From Tricholoma matsutake (Eukaryota; Basidiomycota; Agaricomycetes; Agaricales; Tricholomataceae): a stretch of 64,000 nucleotides of DNA. This document shows positions 54,735 to 63,960 of the stretch, piece by piece. A model generated the notes under the pieces. It saw only the letters and a program-made list of their open reading frames with translations, had not been told where the DNA came from and made no database searches. The translations under genes were made by a program, and so were the position numbers. Position 1 is the first letter of the stretch. Each line of letters starts with the position of its first letter. The stretch spans positions 2,790,001 to 2,854,000 of the forward strand of contig AP026542.1 in NCBI GenBank assembly GCA_026075535.2, written 5' to 3'.

Positions 54735-55134
54735 TGTTAGGAAACCACCCCATTACCTAATAAAATTTCATTTTTATTTTATTATGTCAAATTACGCTAC
54801 ATGACGCCAAATTACGCTACACTTTGATAGCATGAGAATTTTATTTTGCATGCATCAATATGTACGTGCATGTACGAACGCATCAGTAACAACAATGTAC
54901 AATATATGTAACATAGTATATAAACCCTAAATACATGCCTAGGGGACCCCAGTTGTGTTCTCTTAGATTCCACCTACACTTTTGGTGTGAAAGGCCTTTG
55001 TCAACAAACTCACCTATTAATAACCCCTCGCATCAAAACCATCAATTCCCCCATCATGAGCACGGATCCCGCCCCCTTCTTGTAGAGAGAACCCGCACGG
55101 TCTTAGCTAGCAGATAGTGGGTGTCGCCCTAACA
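54735..55134 (+). repeat. 3' LTR of Gypsy F
   Basis: 400 bases, closely matching the 5' LTR. GGGAG follows. Confidence 0.95.
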
Positions 55135-55139
55135 GGGAG

Positions 55140-55769
55140 AGGAGGTGTGACAAGGATAGGAGCAGGAGCAGGAAGAGAGGGAACCCAGGCAAGAGTGGAT
55201 GGGGATAGAACCACAGGAGAAGTAGGCAGCTGGGGGGTGGAGGTAATGGCAATGGACCTTGGCTTAGATGCCATATCAGCCCTGAACTCTTTCACATCCT
55301 TTTGCAATCTTTTTAGTTCCTCCATCATGTCCAATAACATGTCCTTCATGCAGGGGGCTGGGAAGTGGTGTTGGGCACTGGTGGTCACTACCGCTCATGG
55401 TTTTATGCATTGCATTGGGGCGTTGTCACAGTACTCATGCAATATGTGTAAGTTGGCCTCCATGCTCTCGTTCTGCCGTTTCCCATCATTCTGGGCTGCT
55501 CTATAGATGGAAGGGGCTGCCAAAGGGTAGTAGGGGGAGTTTAGTGCCTTTTCTGGCAGGTATCCATCATGCCTGAGGTAGTATAGGCACTCAGCATGAA
55601 AGCTGGTCACCTTGTCATCTGTGAGCTGTCTTGTCAGTTTTTCGATGTGAACGAGGTGTTGTGGCCAAACGCGACGTGTTTTCGCTTGGGCGACGATTTT
55701 TTCGGTGGCTGTGCAAGGGTCAAACAATGAGCTGGCAGCTCTAAGAGGCTGCCTGCTTGTTTGCTCCAC
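55140..55769 (-). CDS. Element G ORF1, first part, unknown coiled-coil protein
   Basis: An open frame (the start is uncertain; no ATG at the edge) with LVHIEKLTRQLTDDKVTSFH, a helical middle and MKDMLLDMMEELKRLQKDVK, a likely coiled coil, then a Pro-rich stretch. A TGA lies between CIKP and AVVTTSAQHH in an otherwise open frame. Joined with 48571-48919 it spans 328 codons. I recognise no family; a particle-forming or RNA-binding role is only a guess. Confidence 0.5.
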
Positions 55770-55868
55770 AAAGAGGGTTGCCTAGGGGGGTTCACTGAGG
55801 GTGTTTAAAGGTGTATGAAGCAGGAATAGAAGCCAGGGGGTGTGGGGAACTCAGGAGTTCAAACTAAT

Positions 55869-56142
55869 TGTTGAAATTAATCCCAGTGATGCATGCTGTA
55901 TACATGAGGCAATACATGCAGCATACACATGTTACTGCGCTTACTGCGCATACATGCGGTAAACACATTCCTGAGTCATGTGACATCCTTATTATTATGT
56001 ATATAAGGAGAACCTGTACCATAGTAGGAATACAGTGTTCTTACCTCTGCTAACCCTAGCTGTAAGTCTAAGTAAACCCCAGGTAGGTTGTAAGGAACAT
56101 GTTGTCTCTTCCACTGTGCAGCGTATATAGTCTGCTCCAACA
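55869..56142 (+). repeat. 5' LTR of Copia E
   Basis: 274 bases, TGTTGAAATTAATC to CTCCAACA, with a TATATAAGG box near 56000 and palindromic TGCGCTTACTGCGCAT. Confidence 0.95.
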
Positions 56143-56155
56143 GGTTATGGGCCCT
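56143..56155 (+). other. Primer-binding site of Copia E (half-tRNA type)
   Basis: GGTTATGGGCC directly follows the LTR, identical to the site of Copia D. It is complementary to an initiator tRNA-Met-like anticodon arm. Confidence 0.6.
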
Positions 56156-56391
56156 GCTGGGCACGTCACAAACATGCCTTAATTGGCTGCAAACGACGTT
56201 GACTTCATCGTCTCCAAATTATAACCTTGCGGTCTTCGTGAGCTGCATTGTGCTCCCTGCGAGCTGCACATAAAACCTAGGTTGACTAGGGTTAACCACT
56301 CTGAAGGAGTGTTTTCTCCTGAGAACGTTAAATGTGTTTTATTGAGTAAAAAGACTGATTGAGCGCTTTTACCAGCTGCCACCACAAAATC

Positions 56392-56856
56392 ATGTCTTCA
56401 ACTCTTGAGAAACTCGTTCAAACTTTCGACGGATCAAATTACATTCAATGGGCCGACTCAATGAAGGCGTGGCTCAGGTCTCAGGGCCTCTGGCAAATAA
56501 CTATCGGGGCGGAGCAAAAACCGCCCCCGGCGCCTCCCTTGATGGCGACGAACGCTACTTTGGTAGCGGATGCTAATGCCAAGCTCCAGACCTGGAGCAA
56601 CAAAAATGACCAGGCCATTGGTAGCCTAGTGCTCCGCCTGGCCCCCTCCATTCGGCAGCGTGCCAACTCAAAGGACACTGCTGAGGAGGTGTGGGATCTC
56701 ATCCGCACTGATTATGGTGTGGACGGCCCCTCCCAAGTCTTCACGGACTTTAGGTCTGCAATAGCGATCAAGATCCCGGCTGCGAACCCCGCACCAGAGA
56801 TTGCTAGAATGGCAGACAAATTTGAGCACCTTACGGCTGCTAACTATGGCTGCTAA
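56392..56856 (+). pseudogene. Copia E Gag, first part
   Basis: From ATG 56392: LEKLVQTFDGSNYIQWADSM is the Copia Gag (UBN2-type) opening, then WDLIRTDYGVDGPSQVFTDF. It reads to HLTAAN and then TAA at 56854-56856. The expected continuation (MAANVTIPELVQAM) starts at 56846 in the other frame, next to a near-repeat (GGCTGCTAA twice), so one base has been gained or slippage occurred. Confidence 0.85.
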
Positions 56857-59800
56857 TGTCACCATCCCCGAGCTAGTGCAAGCAATGGTCCTTAACACGA
56901 CCGCTACTAGCGCCTTGACATTTAAACATGTCAAGGACTCTATTGTCGCTGAAGCCTCAAGGCGCACAGCAGTAGGAAAGCCCGCTGGCCAGCCTCAGGC
57001 CAACAAACTTTCTGCTGTTAAGCGCAAAGGGGGAAACCCCAAATGGCAGCCCAAAGAAGGGCAAAACAGCAACGGAGACTCGTCCCGAAAGCGTGGACGA
57101 CGTGGGGACAGAAAGACTAAGGAGGAGAAGCCGAAGGATAAACATACCCACCTCACCTCCAAAGCCTATACCACCATAAATGGTAATGGCACCATCATAC
57201 CACCGATGCTGCTTATACAGCGCATCGAAAGACGTGAACACACTCCCACAAGGGATCCTCGCCGCCGACCGCCTGCACAGGCATATACAGGTGCGGCCTC
57301 TACCTCTCGTTCAGTTTATGCCGAATATCAGCAAGCTCGAGACACCCTCGAGCAAATGCAACTTCCACGCAGCACGAAAAATCTGCGACCGCTGGAAGAG
57401 CACCTGACAGTGCGAGAAGGAAAGAGAAGAAGGATAGAATCAGAACCCGAGTCTAGGATCGAGGAGGTAGAAGACGATACCGTCTCCCTTGGATCTGAAC
57501 CTCCGGTGTCTGATGAGGAAGTGTGGAAAGCCGTTGACAAAATGCTCATCGATGAACCCCTTGATACAGGGGCGTATGATGACAGGTCAGTCCTTTTCCC
57601 TGCCACAAGCACTAAGATTAATATTCCTATGAATACAGCGAACTTTTCATGTGAAATTTTACCGCTATTAAATGTATCATGGAATTATTTAGATCTTAAT
57701 ATATGTGCTATGTGTGCAAAGGGAGATTGTAAGAAAGGTGCCAACTGGATCATGGATTCAGGCGCATCAAAACACTTCACTGGTGAAATAAAAGATTTCG
57801 CTTCTTACGAGCCTTTACCAAGAAAGGACTCTACCTTGGTCCAAACAGCCACTGGTACTACTCATATAGTAGGAAAAGGAGCAGTCTTCATTAAACACCA
57901 GGTAGTATGTCATGGGAAGTCAGAGACACGTGAAACGCGGTTATACCCCGTCTACTACATACCCGACATTAATACTCGATTGATGTCAATGGGGGTCTTT
58001 TTACAAGACGGAAGTGATGTGCATGGTTCCTCCGCACACATTTCATTTATCGAGCATGGAAACCCAATCATGCATTGTGTCCCTCTAAGGAGGAATGACA
58101 CGATCTATTGGGCTCAGACTCATATATTGAGCACCAAAAAGGTTAATGTTGCGACCATTTATGTCGCTGACTACTTAACTTGGCATAGGCGACTTGGACA
58201 CCCATCCAAAGAGGCGCTAGGGAAAATGCCTAAAAGCACCATAAAATTCCCAAGGAATTTAATTATTCCTAAAGACAAAATTATATGTCCAGGGTGTGCA
58301 GAAGGGAAAATGACCTCAAAATCTTTTCCCGAGTCAGACTCACGAGCTGACAAATCCTTTGAATTAATACATTCCGACCTAAAGGAACTCCCGGTACTAT
58401 CGTACCACAAACATAAATACTTCATTGTATTTCTGGATGACAAAACATCACATATTTGGGTCCAATGTCTCAGAAAGAAATCTGATGCTGCTGCAGCGAT
58501 TAGACAATTTCAAGCGATGGCTAAAACCCAATATGGCGCTACAATCAAGCGCTGGCGTGTCGATCCAGGGGGGGAGTTCAAGGATTGTGAGCTACAAAAA
58601 CAGCTCAAGGACTTAGGCATCAAAATAGAGATGTCTGCACCCCACGTTCATCAACAGAACGGGCACACAGAGCGCGCCATAAGGACAATAATGGAAAAGT
58701 TGCAAACCTTGCGATTCACCGCTTGTCTACCACAATCATGGTGGGAATTTTGCATAGAACATGCAACACATTTATACAACCAAACCCCAATAAGGCGCCT
58801 GAAATGGCTGACACCTTTTGAGGACCTGACAAAGGTCCGCCCAGATCTAAACAATCTGAAGGTCTTCAGTTGCGGTGCTTATGTCTATCTACCAAAGGAA
58901 AAACGTCCAACAACATTATCTCCTCGATCAGAGTTAATGACGTACCTTGGAGTAGAAGATGGCATTAAAGCATATCGTTTCATGCGACAAAATGGTGCAA
59001 TATTCATTGGTGCCACGGCACTATTTGATGAAACGATGTTCCCATGCTGTCCCGGAGCTAAAACTCCTGCCAAGACAGACCTTGGTGATTTTCCACCTCC
59101 AGAACCAGAAGATGACGACCACTCATCTGGAACGGATGGCGATGACCCTATACTGCCACAAAATCCGCCCCTTCCTCCATCATTAGAAGATGATGATGAT
59201 GATTTACCAAGCGAGCAAAAGGCGCATGACGATGCGACTAACGCTCCTCCTCCGCCGCCTCCAGTTAACACTGAGGACTTTCGTCCAAGACGTGAAGATC
59301 AACAGGAATGGCAGCAATTGCCCCGTCGATCAGGCAGGCAGAGGAAAATCCCAAACTGTCCCGGCAATACCTATGGAGAACAGCGACTCCCCTCTGACAT
59401 AGAGAGAGACATTGTGCGTGATCGATATTGGAAGAAGTCTGTGGGTCAAGATTCAGATCATAACCGAACACGACCACGACCTCAACAGCAAGAACCAGTT
59501 GCTGGACCGAGTTCGGCACCCCACGAGAGTGTGCCCGATTCCAATAATCAAGAACATGATTACCCAATGGGGGAACCGGACGAAGCAGGTTATATTAAAA
59601 AGATAACCAAGGAAGGTGGAGATGAGCTTATCCGCTGGCTGTTATCAAAAGCAGTCACACCATCAAGCAGAAAAAGCCTAGTTCCAAACCAATTTTGCGA
59701 TATTGCGCGCCTACCCCGGCAGCAGCAACTTGAGTGGAAACAGGCTTGTCGTGAAGAGTTAGAGGCTCTTCGCAAGCGACAAGTCTATGATATTGTCGAT

Positions 59801-61225
59801 CTTCCACATGATCAGAAAACGATCAAAAATAGATGGGTTTTCTCTGTGAAATCGGACGGAAGAAAACGAGCCAGACTCGTGGCCAAAGGCTTTTCACAAG
59901 TCGAAGGCGTTGACTTTGATGAGATTTTCTCACCAGTAGTCCGCTACAAGACTGTATGCCTCATGTTTGCCCTTGCGTCTCTAGAAGGCATGTATATGAC
60001 CGGTCTAGATGTAAAAACCGCATTTTTATATGGCAAACTTGATGAGGAGATCTATATGGATCAACCTGAGGGTTTCAGACTCGAGGGTAAAGAGCGCAAA
60101 GTAATGCGCTTACGCCAAGCATTGTATGGCCTTAAACAGGCTTCACTAGCATGGTGGAAAGAGCTAGAGGCATTTATGCACACCATTGGGTTTGTCCGCG
60201 CCAGCTCCGATGCCGGCATCTTCATACACAAGGATCCTAAGACAGGCAGCATCATTATTGTGCTAGTCTATGTTGACGATGGCTTGTTCATGGGCAAGAA
60301 CAAGAAACTTGTGGATGAAAAGAAGAATGCTTGCCTGAAGCATTGGGAGTGCCATAGTACTGAAAAAGTCACGGAATTCTTAGGCATGCGTGTCACCCAG
60401 ACCGCTACAAAAGTCAAACTCAATCAAACAGAATATCTCGCCAAAGTGCTCGAGAGGTTCGAGATGACAAATGCCAAAGTTGCCCCCACTCCGCTCCCGA
60501 CTGGCTACAAACCGTCGGAGAACACAGCGATGCCAAATGCAGCGCTTAGATCGAAATTTCAGTCTGTGATCGGATCTTTATTGTATCTGATGCTCGGAAC
60601 GCGACCTGATATCGCTTACGCGGTAATCAAGATGTCGCAATTCTCGGCTAATCCTAGCCAAGAACATCTAGACAAAGCAATGTACATAATGCGCTATCTG
60701 GTGGGAACCCAGAAGTACAGTATAGTCTACGATGGAGAGAAATCCGAGGGGCTGCAGGCCTTCACAGATTCTGATTGGGCAGCTGACACTGTCAAGTGCC
60801 GATCTACAACGGGTTACTTTGCTACTCTAGCGAGTGGCATTGTGTGCTGGCAGTCCCGTTTACAAAAAACTGTAGCACTGTCATCCACAGAAGCCGAATA
60901 TATGGCTCTCTCCGACACTTGTCGGCAGATAGTGTGGATAGAGTCCTTATTCCAGGAACTTGGATACACACTGAAGCGCGTACCAATCTGCGCTGATAAT
61001 CAGGGATCCATCTTTATTGGATCAAATCCAGTTCAGGAAAGAAGGACCAAACATATAGACATTCACTACCACTACACCCGCGAATGCATAGAAAATGACA
61101 AAGTCACAGTTGTTTTCATTCCTGGAAGTGATAATCCAGCTGACATGTTCACAAAGAACCTTGGTGCCATCCTATTCAGGAAATTTAGAGACTCTCTCGG
61201 AATTACTTTCGAGATTCAAACTTAG
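56846..61225 (+). CDS. Copia E Gag end and complete Pol
   Basis: One open frame of about 1459 codons. It starts with the rest of Gag and a basic, Lys/Arg-rich linker; no CCHC knuckle is seen. The protease is WIMDSGASKHFTGE. Integrase: WHRRLGHPSKEAL and CPGCAEGK, core HSDL, RVDPGGEFKD (usual D-N-G-G) and NGHTERAIRTIMEK. Reverse transcriptase: RARLVAKGFSQVEGVDFDEI, LDVKTAFLYGKLDEEIYMDQ and VLVYVDDGLFM (Y-V-D-D). RNase H: AFTDSDWAAD, SSTEAEYMAL and ADNQGSIFI, ending NPADMFTKNLG. Length and order are complete, with TAG at 61223-61225. It may still supply enzymes in trans. Confidence 0.95.
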   Translation: MAANVTIPELVQAMVLNTTATSALTFKHVKDSIVAEASRRTAVGKPAGQPQANKLSAVKRKGGNPKWQPKEGQNSNGDSSRKRGRRGDRKTKEEKPKDKHTHLTSKAYTTINGNGTIIPPMLLIQRIERREHTPTRDPRRRPPAQAYTGAASTSRSVYAEYQQARDTLEQMQLPRSTKNLRPLEEHLTVREGKRRRIESEPESRIEEVEDDTVSLGSEPPVSDEEVWKAVDKMLIDEPLDTGAYDDRSVLFPATSTKINIPMNTANFSCEILPLLNVSWNYLDLNICAMCAKGDCKKGANWIMDSGASKHFTGEIKDFASYEPLPRKDSTLVQTATGTTHIVGKGAVFIKHQVVCHGKSETRETRLYPVYYIPDINTRLMSMGVFLQDGSDVHGSSAHISFIEHGNPIMHCVPLRRNDTIYWAQTHILSTKKVNVATIYVADYLTWHRRLGHPSKEALGKMPKSTIKFPRNLIIPKDKIICPGCAEGKMTSKSFPESDSRADKSFELIHSDLKELPVLSYHKHKYFIVFLDDKTSHIWVQCLRKKSDAAAAIRQFQAMAKTQYGATIKRWRVDPGGEFKDCELQKQLKDLGIKIEMSAPHVHQQNGHTERAIRTIMEKLQTLRFTACLPQSWWEFCIEHATHLYNQTPIRRLKWLTPFEDLTKVRPDLNNLKVFSCGAYVYLPKEKRPTTLSPRSELMTYLGVEDGIKAYRFMRQNGAIFIGATALFDETMFPCCPGAKTPAKTDLGDFPPPEPEDDDHSSGTDGDDPILPQNPPLPPSLEDDDDDLPSEQKAHDDATNAPPPPPPVNTEDFRPRREDQQEWQQLPRRSGRQRKIPNCPGNTYGEQRLPSDIERDIVRDRYWKKSVGQDSDHNRTRPRPQQQEPVAGPSSAPHESVPDSNNQEHDYPMGEPDEAGYIKKITKEGGDELIRWLLSKAVTPSSRKSLVPNQFCDIARLPRQQQLEWKQACREELEALRKRQVYDIVDLPHDQKTIKNRWVFSVKSDGRKRARLVAKGFSQVEGVDFDEIFSPVVRYKTVCLMFALASLEGMYMTGLDVKTAFLYGKLDEEIYMDQPEGFRLEGKERKVMRLRQALYGLKQASLAWWKELEAFMHTIGFVRASSDAGIFIHKDPKTGSIIIVLVYVDDGLFMGKNKKLVDEKKNACLKHWECHSTEKVTEFLGMRVTQTATKVKLNQTEYLAKVLERFEMTNAKVAPTPLPTGYKPSENTAMPNAALRSKFQSVIGSLLYLMLGTRPDIAYAVIKMSQFSANPSQEHLDKAMYIMRYLVGTQKYSIVYDGEKSEGLQAFTDSDWAADTVKCRSTTGYFATLASGIVCWQSRLQKTVALSSTEAEYMALSDTCRQIVWIESLFQELGYTLKRVPICADNQGSIFIGSNPVQERRTKHIDIHYHYTRECIENDKVTVVFIPGSDNPADMFTKNLGAILFRKFRDSLGITFEIQT

Positions 61226-61257
61226 CTGCTTAGAGCGCTGTACAGTTCGAGGGGGGG

Positions 61258-61531
61258 TGTTGAAATTAATCCCAGTGATGCATGCTGTATACATGAGGCA
61301 ATACATGCAGCATACGCATGTTACTGCGCTTACTGCGCATACATGCGGTAAACACATTCCTGAGTCATGTGACATCCTTATTATTATGTATATAAGGAGA
61401 ACCTGTACCATAGTAGGAATACAGTGTTCTTACCTCTGCTAACCCTAGCTGTAAGTCTGAGTAAACCCCAGGTAGGTTGTAAGGAACGTGTTGTCTCTTC
61501 CACTGTGCAGCGTATATAGTCTGCTCCAATA
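61258..61531 (+). repeat. 3' LTR of Copia E
   Basis: 274 bases; four transition differences from the 5' LTR, the last at the terminal CCAATA (CCAACA in the 5' copy). Confidence 0.95.
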
Positions 61532-61581
61532 CTAATGGGTGTGGCAGAAAAGACTGAGACACTAAAGTGAGTTCATTATTC

Positions 61582-61850
61582 TGTAAGGGCAAGACCCTGC
61601 AGCAACAAGAGGAGACTCAATCAGAGAGAGAAGGAGCACTAAAGCATGGCCAGTGTATTGCTATAAGCAGAGGAAATCCTAATAATAATGAACTAAAGAA
61701 GGGTCACTACTCCAACTGTCTGAGATAAGGCTGTAGCCAAATGATAACAAAGCTAGAGTAATGTAATGGAAAGGAATATAGGAATGAGTCCATGACTGAT
61801 ATAAACATAGGAAGGGGCTGGGTACCCTACCCAGGGGTTGTCCCCTTACA
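61582..61850 (-). repeat. 5' LTR of element G
   Basis: 269 bases, nearly identical to 47558-47826. GGCCA follows. Confidence 0.9.
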
Positions 61851-61855
61851 GGCCA

Positions 61856-62286
61856 ATTGCCTTGATACGCATTGTAGTGTCGGCAGATATATATGTTCCC
61901 TTGGTTCTGGGACCGTGTCCTGGACAGCCTGTAAACAAAAAGTTGTTGCAACCTCATCTTGCGAGGCCGAGTACATTGCTGCTTTCAAAATGACCAAGGA
62001 ATGCATATGGCTATGCACATTACTTAATTCCATCGACTACCAACAATTGTCCCCCACCATAATCCACTGTGACAACTCAGCCACTAAAACTCTATCTGAG
62101 GACCCCCTCCTTCACTCCCGCATAAAGCACATCGACATCAAATATCACTTTCTTCAGGAATGTGTTCAATCATGTGAACTACAATTTACTTATGTGAATA
62201 CCCACGAAAATATTGTGGACATGTTCACAAAGGCTCTCGATGTCAAACAATTCACTTATCTCTGGGGCTTCCTTGGACTACACTAG
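61856..62286 (+). pseudogene. Copia D polyprotein, RNase H end
   Basis: It continues the D frame after the G insertion (DWA, then NCLDTHCSVGRYICSLG). It has the RNase H pattern SWTACKQKVVATSSCEAEYI, HCDNSATKTLSEDP, KHIDIKYHFLQE and NIVDMFTKAL. It ends TAG at 62284-62286, 42 bases before the 3' LTR. The join restores D-W-A-N without loss. Confidence 0.9.
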
Positions 62287-62327
62287 CTCAATTCCATGCG
62301 AGGAGGAGTATTCACGGTGAGGAGGAG

Positions 62328-62722
62328 TGTTGAGAATCACACCGTGAACACACATGAACACTGTATTACCAAATACAGTTTCTGGTATGCCTTTGATGTG
62401 TCGACTATATTTTCCGGCGCGCCTTTGATGCATCATCTATATTTAGCACATCCCTTTGAGGTGTGCATTCTGTAGATACCTTTATACCCTTCCCCTTTAT
62501 CATACACAACACATATATATATACAGTAGATAGTGTCATTAGCACCTCAGTCACTTATATGGAGACTGAGGTGCATATCGATGTTATTACTCAGTTATAG
62601 ATCCTTACTTACTGTACTTGTAGTTCTACTCCTGTTTACACTAGGTACAGTACACCCAAAATATAGTCACTTATATGGAGACTGAGTTCTACTCCTGTTT
62701 ACACTAGGATTGACTTTCTACA
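62328..62722 (+). repeat. 3' LTR of Copia D
   Basis: 395 bases; differs from the 5' LTR mostly by transitions. GAACA follows. Confidence 0.95.
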
Positions 62723-62727
62723 GAACA

Positions 62728-63960
62728 ATCATCAGAAAATTAATGACCAAGCAAGAAGATCCACTTGTGCCTCAACCAGCATATTTGTGTCGCAAAGCTG
62801 GAAGATGTTCCTGTCTTGCCAGTACACTGCTGACCACAACTGGACATATCTATCATTTACTCTAAGTATTCCTTAAGATAATCAATCACACTTTGAGGTG
62901 CAATGGTTTGTATTTTTTCCCATGTGTTCTGGAATTCTTCATGATCAGTTATCTGTATCCAATCCTTCAGAAGGTCCCAGAGTTCTGGAAAGTTATGCAT
63001 GGAAAAATGGTGTTGGCATGCATGAAGCACATGCCACCAGCACAGAAGTGATGTGGACTCTGGGTAGACACGCCCAATTGAATTCATTTCAGCATGATCT
63101 TGATCTGACATGAAATATGCAGGTTTAATTGATGGATTTTGTGTTTGGATTGCATTCAGAAAGTGCATAATAGTTTCTTCCATTCCATTGGAAGATATCA
63201 TCCATGCAGTGGGCATCCTGATATGATGAAAATTACTTAGGCTTATTTAAAGAGTGTGGAAAATAAGGCTATGTACCATGTCCCCATCAATCACAAACCA
63301 AAAGTGTAAATAAATTCATGTTCTCATAATGTGTAGTGTTATGAGTGGCATCAATACCAGCAAAGTGATGGCCATGTTTCTGCCAACACTCTTGCTGATA
63401 TTGGGTCTGTATAATCAGTACAAATGAATTCTTTTCTAGCCTGGAGATGAGTGGAGATGTATCAGAACTGCTCTTCAGACTGACAAAATGCTCCCTTTTT
63501 TGCAGAGTGGATACCCATTCAAGAACTGAAGCACCATCCTGAGATGCGAGGCAAATGGTTTTCTCCTCTATCATCTTCTCAATGCAGCACACATCTGTCC
63601 ATGTTACAAATTTGGATCAGCATGCATCTCATGATTGAAGGTTCTCAAGGTTTGTCCCTGGATCTGTTCTAACTATAAATCAAACAGTCAGACACATTAG
63701 GTAAAGATGAAATAGCTAAAATGATCATACCACTTTCTTGGGCTCTACACCAAGTCAAAGAAGGCACTCAATTTCTTGATGTGTTGACTTAGGCAAGCAT
63801 GTAAAGTGTGCATTCTGATTTCTGGTTTCCATGATTGTCACTATACTGACCCAAGACTTGCTCTGCTCCTGGATAGGTTTTGATGGTCAGGCAGCAGGGA
63901 CATCCAACTTGTTTCATGGGAACCTTTTGTGTTTCTTCTTGTAATCCTTTTTTCCCCCAC
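62728..63960 (-). pseudogene. MULE transposase, N-terminal and catalytic part
   Basis: From the right: VGCPCCLTIKTYPGAEQVLG (a Cys-containing N-terminal part), then CLPKSTHQEIECLL. The catalytic block is FAGIDATHNTTHYENMNLFT (first acid), with TGA (63289-63287) before WGHG, then, across a likely intron (63286 to about 63217), PTAWMISSNGMEETI, YFMSDQDHAEMNS (second acid) and LCWWHVLHACQHHF. After a frame change, YVQLWSAVYWQD and CDTNMLVEA reach the insertion point of Copia D. The rest is at 43416-43784. This is a MULE-family DDE transposase. Stops and frame changes make it inactive. Confidence 0.85.

Larger units (their letters stand above)
48925..55134 (+). mobile_element. Gypsy element F, complete but mutated chromovirus
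   Basis: 6210 bases. LTRs of 401 and 400 bases, duplication GGGAG (48920-48924, 55135-55139) and the purine tract AAAAGGGGGGTAA before 54735. The order Gag, protease, reverse transcriptase, RNase H, integrase, chromodomain is complete, with at least six TGA stops. Confidence 0.95.
55869..61531 (+). mobile_element. Copia element E, nearly intact and young
   Basis: 5663 bases. Two 274-base LTRs differ at four sites, all transitions. The target duplication CTAAT is perfect (55864-55868, 61532-61536). The purine tract TCGAGGGGGGG precedes 61258. The only coding fault seen is a frameshift in Gag. Confidence 0.95.
47558..61850 (-). mobile_element. Small non-autonomous LTR element G carrying its own ORFs
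   Basis: LTRs of 269 bases (47558-47826, 61582-61850) begin TGTAAGGG on one strand and end in its complement. The target duplication GGCCA is perfect (47553-47557, 61851-61855). The purine tract GGGGGTGA next to the left LTR on the minus strand gives the orientation. Removing F and E leaves about 2.4 kb with no protease, reverse transcriptase or integrase, but with two minus-strand ORFs. Confidence 0.9.
43785..62722 (+). mobile_element. Copia element D, split by element G
   Basis: Two 395-base LTRs flank it, with a perfect duplication GAACA (43780-43784, 62723-62727). Without G it is about 4.64 kb: protease, integrase, reverse transcriptase and RNase H in one frame, but almost no Gag. A purine tract (GGTGAGGAGGAG, 62316-62327) precedes the 3' LTR. 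Confidence 0.95.

Noticed and set aside
56840..56860. Programmed frameshift in Copia E
   Set aside because: The shift lies in the middle of Gag, not at the Gag-Pol border, and no slippery heptamer is evident; a one-base gain is simpler.
58885..59271. Minus-strand frame opposite Copia E pol
   Set aside because: Mirror of the acidic, proline-rich linker between integrase and reverse transcriptase; no independent evidence.
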